Assembly (NCBI GenBank): GCA_017882025.1 | Contig: JADGQG010000124.1 | Span: 1 to 5,873 of the forward strand | Length of the DNA stretch: 5,873 nucleotides | Origin: Chloroflexota bacterium | GTDB taxonomy: Bacteria > Chloroflexota > Limnocylindria > Limnocylindrales > CSP1-4 | Direction of reading: 5' to 3' | Shown here: in pieces, positions 1 to 5,789 of the stretch | Position numbering within the stretch: position 1 is the stretch's first letter | Layout of the letters: every line of letters starts with the position of its first letter | Program-made: the position numbers and the translations under genes | The notes under the pieces: model-generated | Told to the model about the DNA's origin: nothing | The model's database searches: none | The model's input: only the letters and a program-made list of their open reading frames with translations

Positions 1-334
1 GTACCTCGAAACCGGCTCGCGCACGTTCGCCGTGGCCGGCATCTCGACGGCCCTCGCGGCCGACGTTCGCCGGATCGGCACCGCGGCCTACGCGCTCATC
101 GGTGGTGCCGGGTTCGCGCGGGTGGACTTCCTGCTGGAGCGAGGGACCGGTTCCCTGTATCTGAACGAGATCAACACGATCCCGGGGTTCACGCCGATCA
201 GCCTCTTCCCGGTGATCGCCGCGGCCGACGGCCTCCCATTCGCGGCACTTTGCGGCCGGATCGTGGAGCTGGCGATCGAGCGTCGTGCCGCGGCGCCCAC
301 CCGACGGCTCATCACCTCGGACCTGCCTCGGTGA
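1..334 (+). CDS. ddl: D-alanine--D-alanine ligase, C-terminal part (5' truncated by the window edge)
   Basis: This is the last 110 codons of a D-Ala-D-Ala ligase, the cytoplasmic ATP-grasp enzyme that joins two D-alanines for the peptidoglycan stem peptide. The reading frame is open from base 2 to the TGA at 332-334, and the true start lies upstream of the window. Visible residues match the C-terminal catalytic part of the ATP-grasp fold: ARVDF (local residues 39-43), then LNEINTIPGFTPIS (54-67). By family knowledge the Asp of RVDF and the Glu and Asn of NEIN are the Mg2+ ligands, and all three are present (local D42, E56, N58). The NTIPGFT wording is closer to the DdlA/VanA style than to E. 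coli DdlB. The final helix (GRIVELAIER) is typical, followed by a short Arg/Pro tail. The stop overlaps the ftsQ start (GTGA), indicating co-translation. The family is certain; D-Ala-D-Ala rather than D-Ala-D-Lac or D-Ser specificity cannot be decided from this fragment but is most likely. Confidence 0.95.
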   Translation, partial: YLETGSRTFAVAGISTALAADVRRIGTAAYALIGGAGFARVDFLLERGTGSLYLNEINTIPGFTPISLFPVIAAADGLPFAALCGRIVELAIERRAAAPTRRLITSDLPR

Positions 335-1200
335 CCCGCCTCCCGGTCCGCCCGACGCGCGGCGCCCGTCGGCGCCCACCGCAGCGGCGTGCATCGTCCC
401 GCCTCTCGCCGCGCCGGGCGCTCGCCGCCCTCGTCATGATCGTCGCCGGGGCAGCCACCTGGGGAGTGGCCGCGTCGCCCGCCTTCGGCGTCCGTGCCAC
501 GGACGTGTCGGGTGTCGCCCTGACGACCGACGCGGAGGTGGTGGCCGCGCTCGCCCTCGGCAGCTCGCCCCCGAACGCGTTCATGTTGGCGACGGATGAG
601 CTGCGGTCCGGCCTGGAGGCGATCCCGTCAATCGCCCGGGCCGACGTCCACGTGACCCTGCCCGGGACGCTCCGGGTCCACATCGTGGAACGCACCCCGA
701 TCCTCGCCTGGCGCGCCGGCGCCGCGCTGCTGCTCGTGGACCGCGATGGAAAGGTGATCGCCGACGCCGGCACTTCGGACGCCACGGCCGCCGCGAGGGC
801 CATCGCGGCGGGGCTTCCGACGGTCGACGACCGGCGCGTGGCGGGCGCCTCCGTCGGGGGGGTTGTCACCGAGGTGCAGCCACTTCCGGTCGTCGGCGGC
901 CAGCTGGGTCCGATGGAGCTTGACGTGGCAACGCGCCTGCTCTCGCTCCGTCCGGCCGACGTCGGGTCGTCGGCGCCAGGGCTGCAGGTGCGACTCGACG
1001 ACGAGGACGGTTGGACGGTTCGACCGGCCGTCGACCGACCCTGGACCGCCGTCTTCGGCTTCTACTCCCCGACGCTCCGGCCCGCGGACCTGGTTCCCCA
1101 GCAGGCGCGCCTCCTCGGCCTCCTGCTTGCCGGCCGGGAGGCCCAGCTCCTGCGCATCGTGCTGGCGAACGGTACGCACGGGACGTCCACGACCAAGTGA
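331..1200 (+). CDS. ftsQ: Cell division protein FtsQ/DivIB (POTRA-domain divisome protein)
   Basis: Predicted 289-residue bitopic membrane protein of the divisome. It has an Arg/Pro-rich cytoplasmic tail (about residues 1-29), one transmembrane helix (about 30-49, ALAALVMIVAG core) and an extracytoplasmic POTRA domain starting at FGVRATDVSGV (52-62). The POTRA pattern continues with an N-F-x-L step (82-87), a P-S-I-A-R-A-D-V stretch (99-106), LPGTLRVHIVERTPILAW (110-127) and LLLVDRDGKVI (133-143), the standard FtsQ/DivIB signature. The beta domain that contacts FtsL/FtsB-type partners would be the C-terminal half. The GTG start at 331 is chosen because it overlaps the ddl stop as GTGA. The frame is open further upstream to an ATG at 250, but that extension would overlap 85 bases of ddl and reads as out-of-frame Arg/His-rich sequence. 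No SD is visible, consistent with translational coupling to ddl. FtsQ is poorly conserved in sequence, so the call rests on motif order plus position between ddl and ftsA. Confidence 0.92.
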   Translation: MTRLPVRPTRGARRRPPQRRASSRLSPRRALAALVMIVAGAATWGVAASPAFGVRATDVSGVALTTDAEVVAALALGSSPPNAFMLATDELRSGLEAIPSIARADVHVTLPGTLRVHIVERTPILAWRAGAALLLVDRDGKVIADAGTSDATAAARAIAAGLPTVDDRRVAGASVGGVVTEVQPLPVVGGQLGPMELDVATRLLSLRPADVGSSAPGLQVRLDDEDGWTVRPAVDRPWTAVFGFYSPTLRPADLVPQQARLLGLLLAGREAQLLRIVLANGTHGTSTTK

Positions 1201-1221
1201 CCGACCGGGTGACGGGATGGT

Positions 1222-1251
1222 TTGGCACCGGGCCGCCGGGTCGGGTAGCCT
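1222..1251 (+). promoter_or_regulatory. Putative sigma70-type promoter upstream of sbp-ftsA
   Basis: In the 86-base gap after ftsQ, TTGGCA (1222-1227) is followed after 18 bases by TAGCCT (1246-1251). TTGGCA differs from the -35 consensus at one or two positions, and TAGCCT keeps the T-A----T frame of a -10. A start site would fall near 1258, giving a leader of about 29 bases that contains the sbp SD. This is one of the few promoter-like pairs in this GC-rich gap, but it is weak and the genes could simply be read through from ftsQ. Confidence 0.4.
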
Positions 1252-1270
1252 TGCACAAACGACGTACGTG

Positions 1271-1279
1271 GAGGGAGGA
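1271..1279 (+). promoter_or_regulatory. Ribosome binding site of sbp
   Basis: The purine run GAGGGAGGA ends 7 bases before the GTG at 1287. It decides the start of the small basic protein, because the frame stays open far upstream through the end of ftsQ but has no other credible start nearby. Confidence 0.75.
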
Positions 1280-1286
1280 CCGACCC

Positions 1287-1610
1287 GTGCTCCTGCCGCT
1301 GGCGGGCTTGCTCGTCGGTGTCCTTCTCGGGCTCGTCCTGAACGTCAACGTCGGGTTTGAGCTGGCCCGCTATTCGGCCGTCGCGATCCTCGCGGCGCTC
1401 GACTCCGTCCTGGGGGCCGTGCGAGCCGAGCTGGAAGGGACGTACAACAACCGGATCTTCGTCAGCGGGTTCGTGGTGAACGCGGTCGTGGCGGTCCTCC
1501 TCACGTTCGTGGGGGATCGCCTGGGGCTTGACCTGTACCTGGTTGCGCTCATCACCTTCGGGCTGCGGATCTTCCAGAACGTCGCGCTCATCCGCCGGCA
1601 CTTCCTATAG
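1287..1610 (+). CDS. sbp: Small basic protein Sbp (DUF1290 family), membrane protein
   Basis: Predicted 107-residue membrane protein of the small basic protein (DUF1290) family, encoded next to ftsA in many Gram-positive-type dcw clusters (Bacillus sbp lies in the same position). Its biochemical role is not established. Three hydrophobic segments are visible: about residues 3-22, 29-47 and 61-96, the last probably two helices around a short GDRLGLD turn (76-82). Family-typical blocks are ARYSAVAILAALDSVLG (27-43), NNRIFVSGF (54-62) and FGLRIFQNVALIRR (91-104). The GTG at 1287 is chosen for its strong SD and because translation then begins directly with the first hydrophobic segment, as in family members. 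The gene lies 86 bases after ftsQ and 33 before ftsA, so it is probably cotranscribed with ftsA. Family assignment is strong; any functional statement beyond a link to division is inference from neighbourhood. Confidence 0.93.
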   Translation: MLLPLAGLLVGVLLGLVLNVNVGFELARYSAVAILAALDSVLGAVRAELEGTYNNRIFVSGFVVNAVVAVLLTFVGDRLGLDLYLVALITFGLRIFQNVALIRRHFL

Positions 1611-1624
1611 GTCGGCCCAACAGC

Positions 1625-1634
1625 AAGGAGAGGG
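1625..1634 (+). promoter_or_regulatory. Ribosome binding site of ftsA
   Basis: AAGGAGAGGG contains an AAGGAG core and ends 9 bases before the GTG at 1644. It supports that GTG as the ftsA start, since FtsA homology begins immediately after it. Confidence 0.75.
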
Positions 1635-1643
1635 ACGAAACGA

Positions 1644-2876
1644 GTGGAACGCGAGGCGGTCCTCGTCGGGATCGACGTCGGGACGACCAAAGTCGTGGCC
1701 CTCATCGGTGAGGTCGGCCGCGACGGCGGCGTCACGATCATCGGGAAGGGCACGGTGCCGGCGTCAGGGCTTCGCAAAGGCGTCGTCGTGAATATCGACC
1801 AGACAGTCCATTCGATCACTGCCGCGGTCGAGAAGGCAGAGCGCCACTCCGGCTGGAAGATCGACCGGGCGTTCGTGAGCGTCGGCGGGCAGCACGTCGA
1901 CGGCCTCAACTCGCCGGGCCAGGTGGCGGTCGCCGGCCCGCGCCGCGAGGTGACCCAGGAGGACGTCAACCGCTCGATCGAAGTCGCCCGCGCCGTCTCG
2001 ATCCCGTCCACCCGCGAAGTCCTTCACGTCGTGCCGCGCGGCTACACGGTGGACGGCCAGGAGGGCGTAATGAACCCGCTCGGGATGAGCGCGGTTCGCC
2101 TGGAGGTCGAGACCCACATCGTCACCGCCTCCGCCACGGCCGTCCAGAACCTCACCAAGTGCGTCACCGCGGCCGGCGTGAAGATCGACGAGCTGGTGGC
2201 GGGCGGCCTCGCCTCGGCCGAGGCCGTTCTCTCGCCCACGGAGCGGGACCTCGGGGTCGCGGTTGCCGACATCGGCGCCGGGACGACCGAGTTGACCCTG
2301 TTCGCGGACGGCTCGCCGTTCCACACGGCGGTCCTCCCGGTGGGCGGCGCGAACGTCACGAACGACATCGCGATCGGCCTCAAGACCAGCCTGCAGGTGG
2401 CCGAGTCGCTCAAGATCGACCACGGCACCTGTGACGTGGCCGGCCTGGACCCCGACGAGGTCATCAGCGTCACCGTCCTCGGCGACGAGGCTGGCCGGAC
2501 CGTGGAGCGAATGGAGGTCTGCCGAATCATCGAGGCCAGGATGCGGGAGACGTACGAGATGCTCCGGACGGAGATTCTCGCGGCCGCCCCGGGGATGCTG
2601 CCGGCGGGCCTCGTCCTCACCGGCGGCGGCGCCCAGCTTGGCGGGGCCGCGGTGCTGGGCCGGGAGATCCTGGAGATGCCCGTTCGGGTCGCCGCCGCCA
2701 CCGAGGTCGGCGGGCTCGTGGACGGCATCCTCGAGCCGGCCTACAGCACGGCCATCGGGCTCCTCCTGTGGGGCGCGCGCCATCTCGGCGCCGCCGATCT
2801 CACGACCTACGAGTCGGCGCCCGCTGGCGGCCTGGTCGGGCGGATCCGGGGGGCCCTGCGAAGCGTCTTCCCGTAG
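1644..2876 (+). CDS. ftsA: Cell division protein FtsA (actin-like membrane anchor of FtsZ)
   Basis: Predicted 410-residue actin-fold ATPase that attaches FtsZ filaments to the inner face of the membrane and recruits later divisome proteins. The phosphate-1 loop is GIDVGTTK (residues 9-16). The FtsA-specific 1C (SHS2) region lies about 76-165, including AFVSVGGQHV (76-85) and the VPRGYTVDGQEGVMNPLGM block (130-148). The phosphate-2 motif is VADIGAGTTELTLF (207-220), the PVGGANVTNDIA stretch is at 232-243, and the adenosine-binding motif is LTGGGAQLGG (325-334). After a short linker, the last residues (GLVGRIRGALRSVF, 396-409) form an amphipathic, basic helix that fits the membrane-targeting sequence of the family. 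Length is normal (about 400-440). The GTG start is supported by an SD at 1625-1634. It follows sbp by 33 bases and is separated from ftsZ by an unusually roomy 264-base gap. No key residue appears lost. Confidence 0.98.
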   Translation: MEREAVLVGIDVGTTKVVALIGEVGRDGGVTIIGKGTVPASGLRKGVVVNIDQTVHSITAAVEKAERHSGWKIDRAFVSVGGQHVDGLNSPGQVAVAGPRREVTQEDVNRSIEVARAVSIPSTREVLHVVPRGYTVDGQEGVMNPLGMSAVRLEVETHIVTASATAVQNLTKCVTAAGVKIDELVAGGLASAEAVLSPTERDLGVAVADIGAGTTELTLFADGSPFHTAVLPVGGANVTNDIAIGLKTSLQVAESLKIDHGTCDVAGLDPDEVISVTVLGDEAGRTVERMEVCRIIEARMRETYEMLRTEILAAAPGMLPAGLVLTGGGAQLGGAAVLGREILEMPVRVAAATEVGGLVDGILEPAYSTAIGLLLWGARHLGAADLTTYESAPAGGLVGRIRGALRSVFP

Positions 2877-2910
2877 GTACGCTGTCGTCCAACGCGCTGC
2901 CCACCGGCGC

Positions 2911-2943
2911 GGCGCGCGGATAGCCCGTTCGGCGGGTCGCGCC
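2911..2943 (+). other. Possible two-part stem-loop after ftsA
   Basis: GGCGCG (2911-2916) can pair with CGCGCC (2938-2943), enclosing an inner CCCG/CGGG stem (2924-2927 with 2933-2936, loop TTCGG). There is no T-run after it, so it is not a classical intrinsic terminator. It may attenuate or terminate ftsA transcription weakly, or be a chance product of GC-rich sequence. Confidence 0.25.
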
Positions 2944-2989
2944 CCGGACCTATGGTGTTCCCGGGCGCCGCCGCCGCCGACGCTCGGGG

Positions 2990-3017
2990 TTCCCATTCGT
3001 GGATCGGGCGCTATACT
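2990..3017 (+). promoter_or_regulatory. Putative ftsZ promoter in the ftsA-ftsZ gap
   Basis: TATACT (3012-3017) is a five-of-six match to the -10 consensus in a very GC-rich stretch. TTCCCA (2990-2995) lies 16 bases upstream as a moderate -35. A start near 3024 would give a leader of about 117 bases before the ftsZ ATG. The long gap ahead of ftsZ, in a cluster otherwise packed to 9-86 bases, fits a dedicated promoter that lets FtsZ be made in excess of FtsA. That last step is inference. The leader also holds two short potential hairpins: CGGAC/GTCCG (3058-3062 with 3069-3073) and CGGCC/GGCCG (3102-3106 with 3112-3116). Apart from these, I see no gene in 2877-3140. Confidence 0.6.
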
Positions 3018-3128
3018 CCCCGGGCAGTCCACGTTCCGACGCGCCGTGCCCGCTCGCCGGACCGGACAGTCCGCGTGCTCCACAGACTTCTTGATCCCGG
3101 ACGGCCCGAACGGCCGCTCATCACCCCC

Positions 3129-3134
3129 GGAGGA
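3129..3134 (+). promoter_or_regulatory. Ribosome binding site of ftsZ
   Basis: GGAGGA, a near-perfect SD core, ends 6 bases before the ATG at 3141. It fixes the ftsZ start; the frame is open upstream to a GTG-containing stretch near 2952, but that extension would be unlike any FtsZ and would contain the putative promoter. Confidence 0.85.
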
Positions 3135-3140
3135 CCAGCG

Positions 3141-4370
3141 ATGCCGCTGCGGTCGGATTCCGAGAACTTCGCCCTGATCCGCGTTGTCGGCGTCGGCGGC
3201 GGGGGCAGCAATGCCGTCAACCGGATGATCCGGGCCGAAATGATGGGCGTCGAGTTCATCGGCATCAACACGGATGCCCAGGCCCTGCTCCAGTCCGATG
3301 CGCCGCACAAGATCCGCATCGGCGACAAGATCACCCGTGGTCTGGGCGCCGGCGGCGACGCCTCCATCGGGCAGCGCTGCGCCGAGGAGGACGTCGAGAA
3401 GATCACGGAGGCGCTCCGCGATTCCGACATGGTCTTCATCACGGCGGGCCTGGGCGGCGGCACCGGCTCGGGCGGCGCTCCCGTCATCGCGGAGATCGCC
3501 AAGGACCTCGGCGCGCTGACGATCGGCGTAGTGACCAAGCCGTTCGCGTTCGAGGGCAACAAGCGCAAGCTCATCGCCGAGAAGGCCGCCGAGCTGCTCA
3601 AGGCGAAGGTCGACACGCTCATCACGATCCCGAACGACCGGCTGCGCGACGTCGTCGCGAAGAACACCTCGATCCTCGACGCATTCCGCGTGGTGGACGA
3701 CGTGCTCCGGCAGGGCGTCCAGGGGATCAGCGACATCATCACGGTGCCGGGCCTGATCAACCTCGACTTCGCCGACGTGAAGGCGATCATGCACGACGCC
3801 GGCTCTGCCCTGATGGGAATCGGCCGGGCGTCCGGCGAGACCCGCGCCGTGGAGGCTGCCAAGCAGGCGATCGCGAGCCCGCTGCTCGAGGTCAACATCA
3901 CCGGCGCACAGGGGATCCTGTTCAACATCTCCGGCTCGTCCAATCTCACCCTCTACGAGGTGACCGAGGCGGCCGAGGAGATCCGCGCCGCCGCGGACCC
4001 GGAGGCGAACATCATCTTCGGCGCAAGCTTCGACGAGCGCCTCGGAGAGGATGTCGTGATCACTGTCATCGCGACCGGCTTCGACGGCTCGCGCCACCGC
4101 GAGCCCGTGCGACGCGAGAGCGCCGAGCGACCCTTCGAGGTGGCCCGGCCGGTCCGCCCCGAGCGCGACTTCCTCGGCGAGCTGGAGCGCCAGCGGATCG
4201 CAGTTGATGCCGAGCTGCGGCCGGTCGAGCGCCCGGGGATGGGCCGTGGCGAGCCGGCCTCGGTGCGCGTGGAGCGGACCGTGGCGGAGACCGCGCCGGC
4301 GGCGAACGTGCGCCGGACCTACGACGCGGACGACCTGGAGATCCCGAGCTTCCTTCGGCGTACGAAGTAG
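3141..4370 (+). CDS. ftsZ: Cell division protein FtsZ (tubulin-like GTPase)
   Basis: Predicted 409-residue tubulin-fold GTPase that polymerises into the cytokinetic Z ring. The N-terminal nucleotide-binding domain starts with ALIRVVGVGGGGSNAVNRM (residues 11-29). The tubulin signature GGGTGSG is at 105-111, and VTKPFAFEGNKR (131-142) and TIPNDRL (162-168) follow. The T7 loop GLINLDFADV (204-213) retains the conserved Asn207, Asp209 and Asp212 that activate GTP hydrolysis in the next subunit. The C-terminal domain runs to about 316, ending in the INFGA-like IIFGASFDERLGEDVVITVIATGF region. A charged Arg/Glu/Pro-rich linker of roughly 75-80 residues follows. The last residues, DDLEIPSFLRR (396-406), are the conserved C-terminal peptide that binds FtsA and other tethers. 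The ATG start has an excellent SD. It is followed after 9 bases by yggS. All catalytic and partner-binding motifs look intact. Confidence 0.99.
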   Translation: MPLRSDSENFALIRVVGVGGGGSNAVNRMIRAEMMGVEFIGINTDAQALLQSDAPHKIRIGDKITRGLGAGGDASIGQRCAEEDVEKITEALRDSDMVFITAGLGGGTGSGGAPVIAEIAKDLGALTIGVVTKPFAFEGNKRKLIAEKAAELLKAKVDTLITIPNDRLRDVVAKNTSILDAFRVVDDVLRQGVQGISDIITVPGLINLDFADVKAIMHDAGSALMGIGRASGETRAVEAAKQAIASPLLEVNITGAQGILFNISGSSNLTLYEVTEAAEEIRAAADPEANIIFGASFDERLGEDVVITVIATGFDGSRHREPVRRESAERPFEVARPVRPERDFLGELERQRIAVDAELRPVERPGMGRGEPASVRVERTVAETAPAANVRRTYDADDLEIPSFLRRTK

Positions 4371-4379
4371 CGCGGCCCG

Positions 4380-5237
4380 GTGCCCGGCCCGTCGGGCGTC
4401 CCGGGCGCCGCGGACTCGCCCGACCCGGCCGCGGTCGCCGAGTTCGTCACGGCGCGCGTCCACGTGCTGGCCGCGATCGCGGATGCCTGCGCGCGTTCGG
4501 GTCGTGACGCAGCGGACGTGACGCTCGTGGCGGTCAGCAAGACCGTCGATGTCGTGCAGCTGCGGGCGGCCCTGGCCGCCGGCCTGACGACACTCGGCGA
4601 GAACCGCGTCCAGGAGGCGGAGGAGAAGGTCCCGGCCGTCCCCGGGGGGCGCTGGCACCTGATCGGCCCGCTCCAGGCCAACAAGGCCCGTCGCGCCGTC
4701 GCGATCTTCGATGTCATCGAGAGCGTTGACTCGGTCGCCCTCGCCATTCGCCTTGACCGGCTTGCCGGCGAGCTGCGGCCCGGCCGGCCGCTGCCGATCC
4801 TTCTCCAGGTGAACGTCGACGCGGACCCCGCGAAGGCCGGCTTCAAGCCCGACGACCTGGCCAGCGCGTTGCCGGCGCTCGTCGTCCTGCCGAACCTCGA
4901 CCTTCGCGGCGTGATGACCGTGGGACGGTTCGTGACGACCACCGAGGAAGCGCGGTCGACGTTCCGCGCGCTGCGGGCCCTCTCGGAGCGCCTCCGTGCG
5001 CCGGCGCCGCCCCCGGCCCGCTTCGGCGCGGACGCCGCGACTGCGTCCGCACGTGGACTCGGTCCGGCGCTCTCGATGGGAATGAGCGATGACTACCCGG
5101 TCGCGATCGAGGAGGGCGCCACGCTCGTCCGCGTGGGCCGCGCTCTCTTCGGAGAGCGGCCGCGCGCCCACGGCGACGGCGTCGCACACTCGCACGCGCG
5201 CGGCGTGGCGCCCGCCCCTGCCGCCGACCGCGCGTAG
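4380..5237 (+). CDS. yggS: YggS/YlmE-family pyridoxal phosphate homeostasis protein
   Basis: Predicted 285-residue cytosolic protein of the YggS/YBL036C (PLPBP) family, which binds PLP on a single TIM-barrel domain and buffers free PLP without known enzymatic turnover. The PLP lysine is K54 in VAVSKTV (50-56). Other family blocks are LGENRVQEAEEK (72-83), RWHLIGPLQANK (91-102), LLQVNVDADPAKAGF (141-155), LRGVMTVG (175-182) and LSMGMSDDYPVAIEEGATLVRVGRALFG (231-258), with the phosphate-binding SMGMSDD. It is longer than the usual 225-235 residues: about 18 extra at the N-terminus, a Pro/Ala-rich insert near 206-229, and a His/Ala/Pro tail after 258. The GTG start lies 9 bases after the ftsZ stop and has no SD, suggesting reinitiation after ftsZ. 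A GTG at codon 29 is an alternative but would cut into the first helix. The neighbourhood next to ftsZ matches ylmE in Gram-positives. Confidence 0.95.
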   Translation: MPGPSGVPGAADSPDPAAVAEFVTARVHVLAAIADACARSGRDAADVTLVAVSKTVDVVQLRAALAAGLTTLGENRVQEAEEKVPAVPGGRWHLIGPLQANKARRAVAIFDVIESVDSVALAIRLDRLAGELRPGRPLPILLQVNVDADPAKAGFKPDDLASALPALVVLPNLDLRGVMTVGRFVTTTEEARSTFRALRALSERLRAPAPPPARFGADAATASARGLGPALSMGMSDDYPVAIEEGATLVRVGRALFGERPRAHGDGVAHSHARGVAPAPAADRA

Positions 5238-5240
5238 ACT
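5235..5240 (+). promoter_or_regulatory. Possible leaderless -10 element for yggT
   Basis: TAGACT matches the TAnnnT -10 pattern and begins with the TAG stop codon of yggS. It ends exactly 6 bases before the yggT ATG, the spacing expected when transcription starts at or next to the start codon. No SD precedes yggT and no convincing -35 is seen. It may be a chance consequence of the stop codon. Confidence 0.35.
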
Positions 5241-5246
5241 CCGTCG

Positions 5247-5495
5247 ATGGACGCCTTCGTGCGCAACTCCCTCCAGCTGCTCGTGCTCGCGGTCTGGGCG
5301 CTCGTGCTGGGCCGGGTCGTCATCTCGTGGGTGGACCCGCAAGGCCGCAACACCATCTCGCGCCAGGTCATCGCGCTGACGGAGCCGTTCCTCGCGCCGA
5401 TCCGGCGCCTCCTGCCAGCGACCGGCGCACTCGACCTTTCGCCGCTCATCCTCATGCTGGTCCTCAGCGCGCTCCTCGGGGTCGTCGGCCGCTGA
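5247..5495 (+). CDS. yggT: YggT/YlmG-family integral membrane protein
   Basis: Predicted 82-residue membrane protein of the YggT/YlmG (CCB3) family, encoded beside division genes in Gram-positives and implicated there and in plastids in envelope or nucleoid organisation; its molecular role is unsettled. Helix 1 is about residues 9-29 and helix 2 about 65-81. Conserved family positions are present: R23 and W28 in GRVVISWVDP (22-31), RN (34-35), TEPFLAPIRRLLP (45-57) and LDLSPLI (62-68). A single YggT repeat is seen, matching the short one-repeat form rather than the two-repeat form of E. coli. The ATG lies 9 bases after the yggS stop with no SD, so it is either reinitiated or translated from a leaderless message (see the -10 at 5235). 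The end overlaps the presumed yggU start. Confidence 0.93.
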   Translation: MDAFVRNSLQLLVLAVWALVLGRVVISWVDPQGRNTISRQVIALTEPFLAPIRRLLPATGALDLSPLILMLVLSALLGVVGR

Positions 5496-5779
5496 GCGCG
5501 GACGTCGAGGTCCGCTTCCCGGTTCGACTCACACCGCGCGGCGGCGCCGACCGGGTGGACGGCGTCGGGGAAGATGGCGCCCTGCGTGTCCGGGTGGCCG
5601 CGCCGCCTGTCGATTCCGCAGCGAACGATGGGCTGTGCCGCTTGCTGGCGCGGGAGCTTGGCGTCGCCCGGGCCGGGGTTCGGATCGTGGCCGGCGCGAC
5701 GGCCCGCCGGAAGGTCGTGGCGGTCGCCGGCATCGATGCCCCGGCAGTCAGATCGCGCTGGCCCGGGCTGGCCCTATAA
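5492..5779 (+). CDS. yggU: YggU family protein (DUF167), start codon uncertain
   Basis: Small soluble DUF167/YggU-family protein of unknown function, about 95 residues from the start proposed here. The family core is complete: VRLTPRGGADRVDGV (11-25), GALRVRVAAPPVDSAANDGLCRLLARELGV (29-58) and RIVAGATARRKVVAVAG (64-80), with the usual AAPPVD-xxAN and SG/AG-xT-xRRK motifs. No ATG, GTG or TTG occurs in frame between the GTG at 5327, deep inside yggT, and the family core. The CTG at 5492 overlaps the yggT stop as CTGA, mirroring the GTGA overlap at ddl-ftsQ, and places the start a few residues before the first beta strand as in homologues. I therefore propose CTG, or another non-standard start or coupling event. 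The TAA stop (5777-5779) sits inside a TATAAT hexamer 10 bases before a tRNA gene. The family is secure; the exact 5' end is not. Confidence 0.88.
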   Translation: MSADVEVRFPVRLTPRGGADRVDGVGEDGALRVRVAAPPVDSAANDGLCRLLARELGVARAGVRIVAGATARRKVVAVAGIDAPAVRSRWPGLAL

Positions 5780-5780
5780 T
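5775..5780 (+). promoter_or_regulatory. Putative -10 element of the tRNA-Val gene
   Basis: TATAAT, a perfect -10 consensus, lies 9 bases before the first tRNA base and overlaps the yggU TAA stop (5777-5779). A start site near 5787 would give a 5' leader of only a few bases. No good -35 is visible at 16-18 bases upstream. Confidence 0.6.
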
Positions 5781-5789
5781 CCGCGCCAC

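Noticed and set aside
250..330. ATG at 250 as an earlier ftsQ start
   Set aside because: It overlaps 85 bases of ddl and reads as a shadow of the ligase frame; the GTG at 331 gives the typical stop/start overlap.
1606..1611. TATAGG at the sbp stop as an ftsA promoter
   Set aside because: No -35 at a suitable distance and only a partial -10 match; probably just the stop codon context.
2911..2943. Intrinsic terminator after ftsA
   Set aside because: A stem can be drawn but no T-run follows, and such stems arise easily in GC-rich DNA; kept only as a low-confidence structure.
2952..3140. In-frame upstream extension of ftsZ
   Set aside because: It would add 63 Arg/Pro-rich residues absent from FtsZ proteins and would contain the putative promoter; the ATG at 3141 has an excellent SD.
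1764..5342. Very long antisense open frame (about 1190 codons) running opposite ftsA, ftsZ and yggS
   Set aside because: Its product is Arg/Asp/His/Gly/Val-rich low-complexity sequence with no recognisable domain. It mirrors real genes with strong GC third-position bias, where antisense stops are rare. Crossing the GC-rich ftsA-ftsZ gap adds little evidence.
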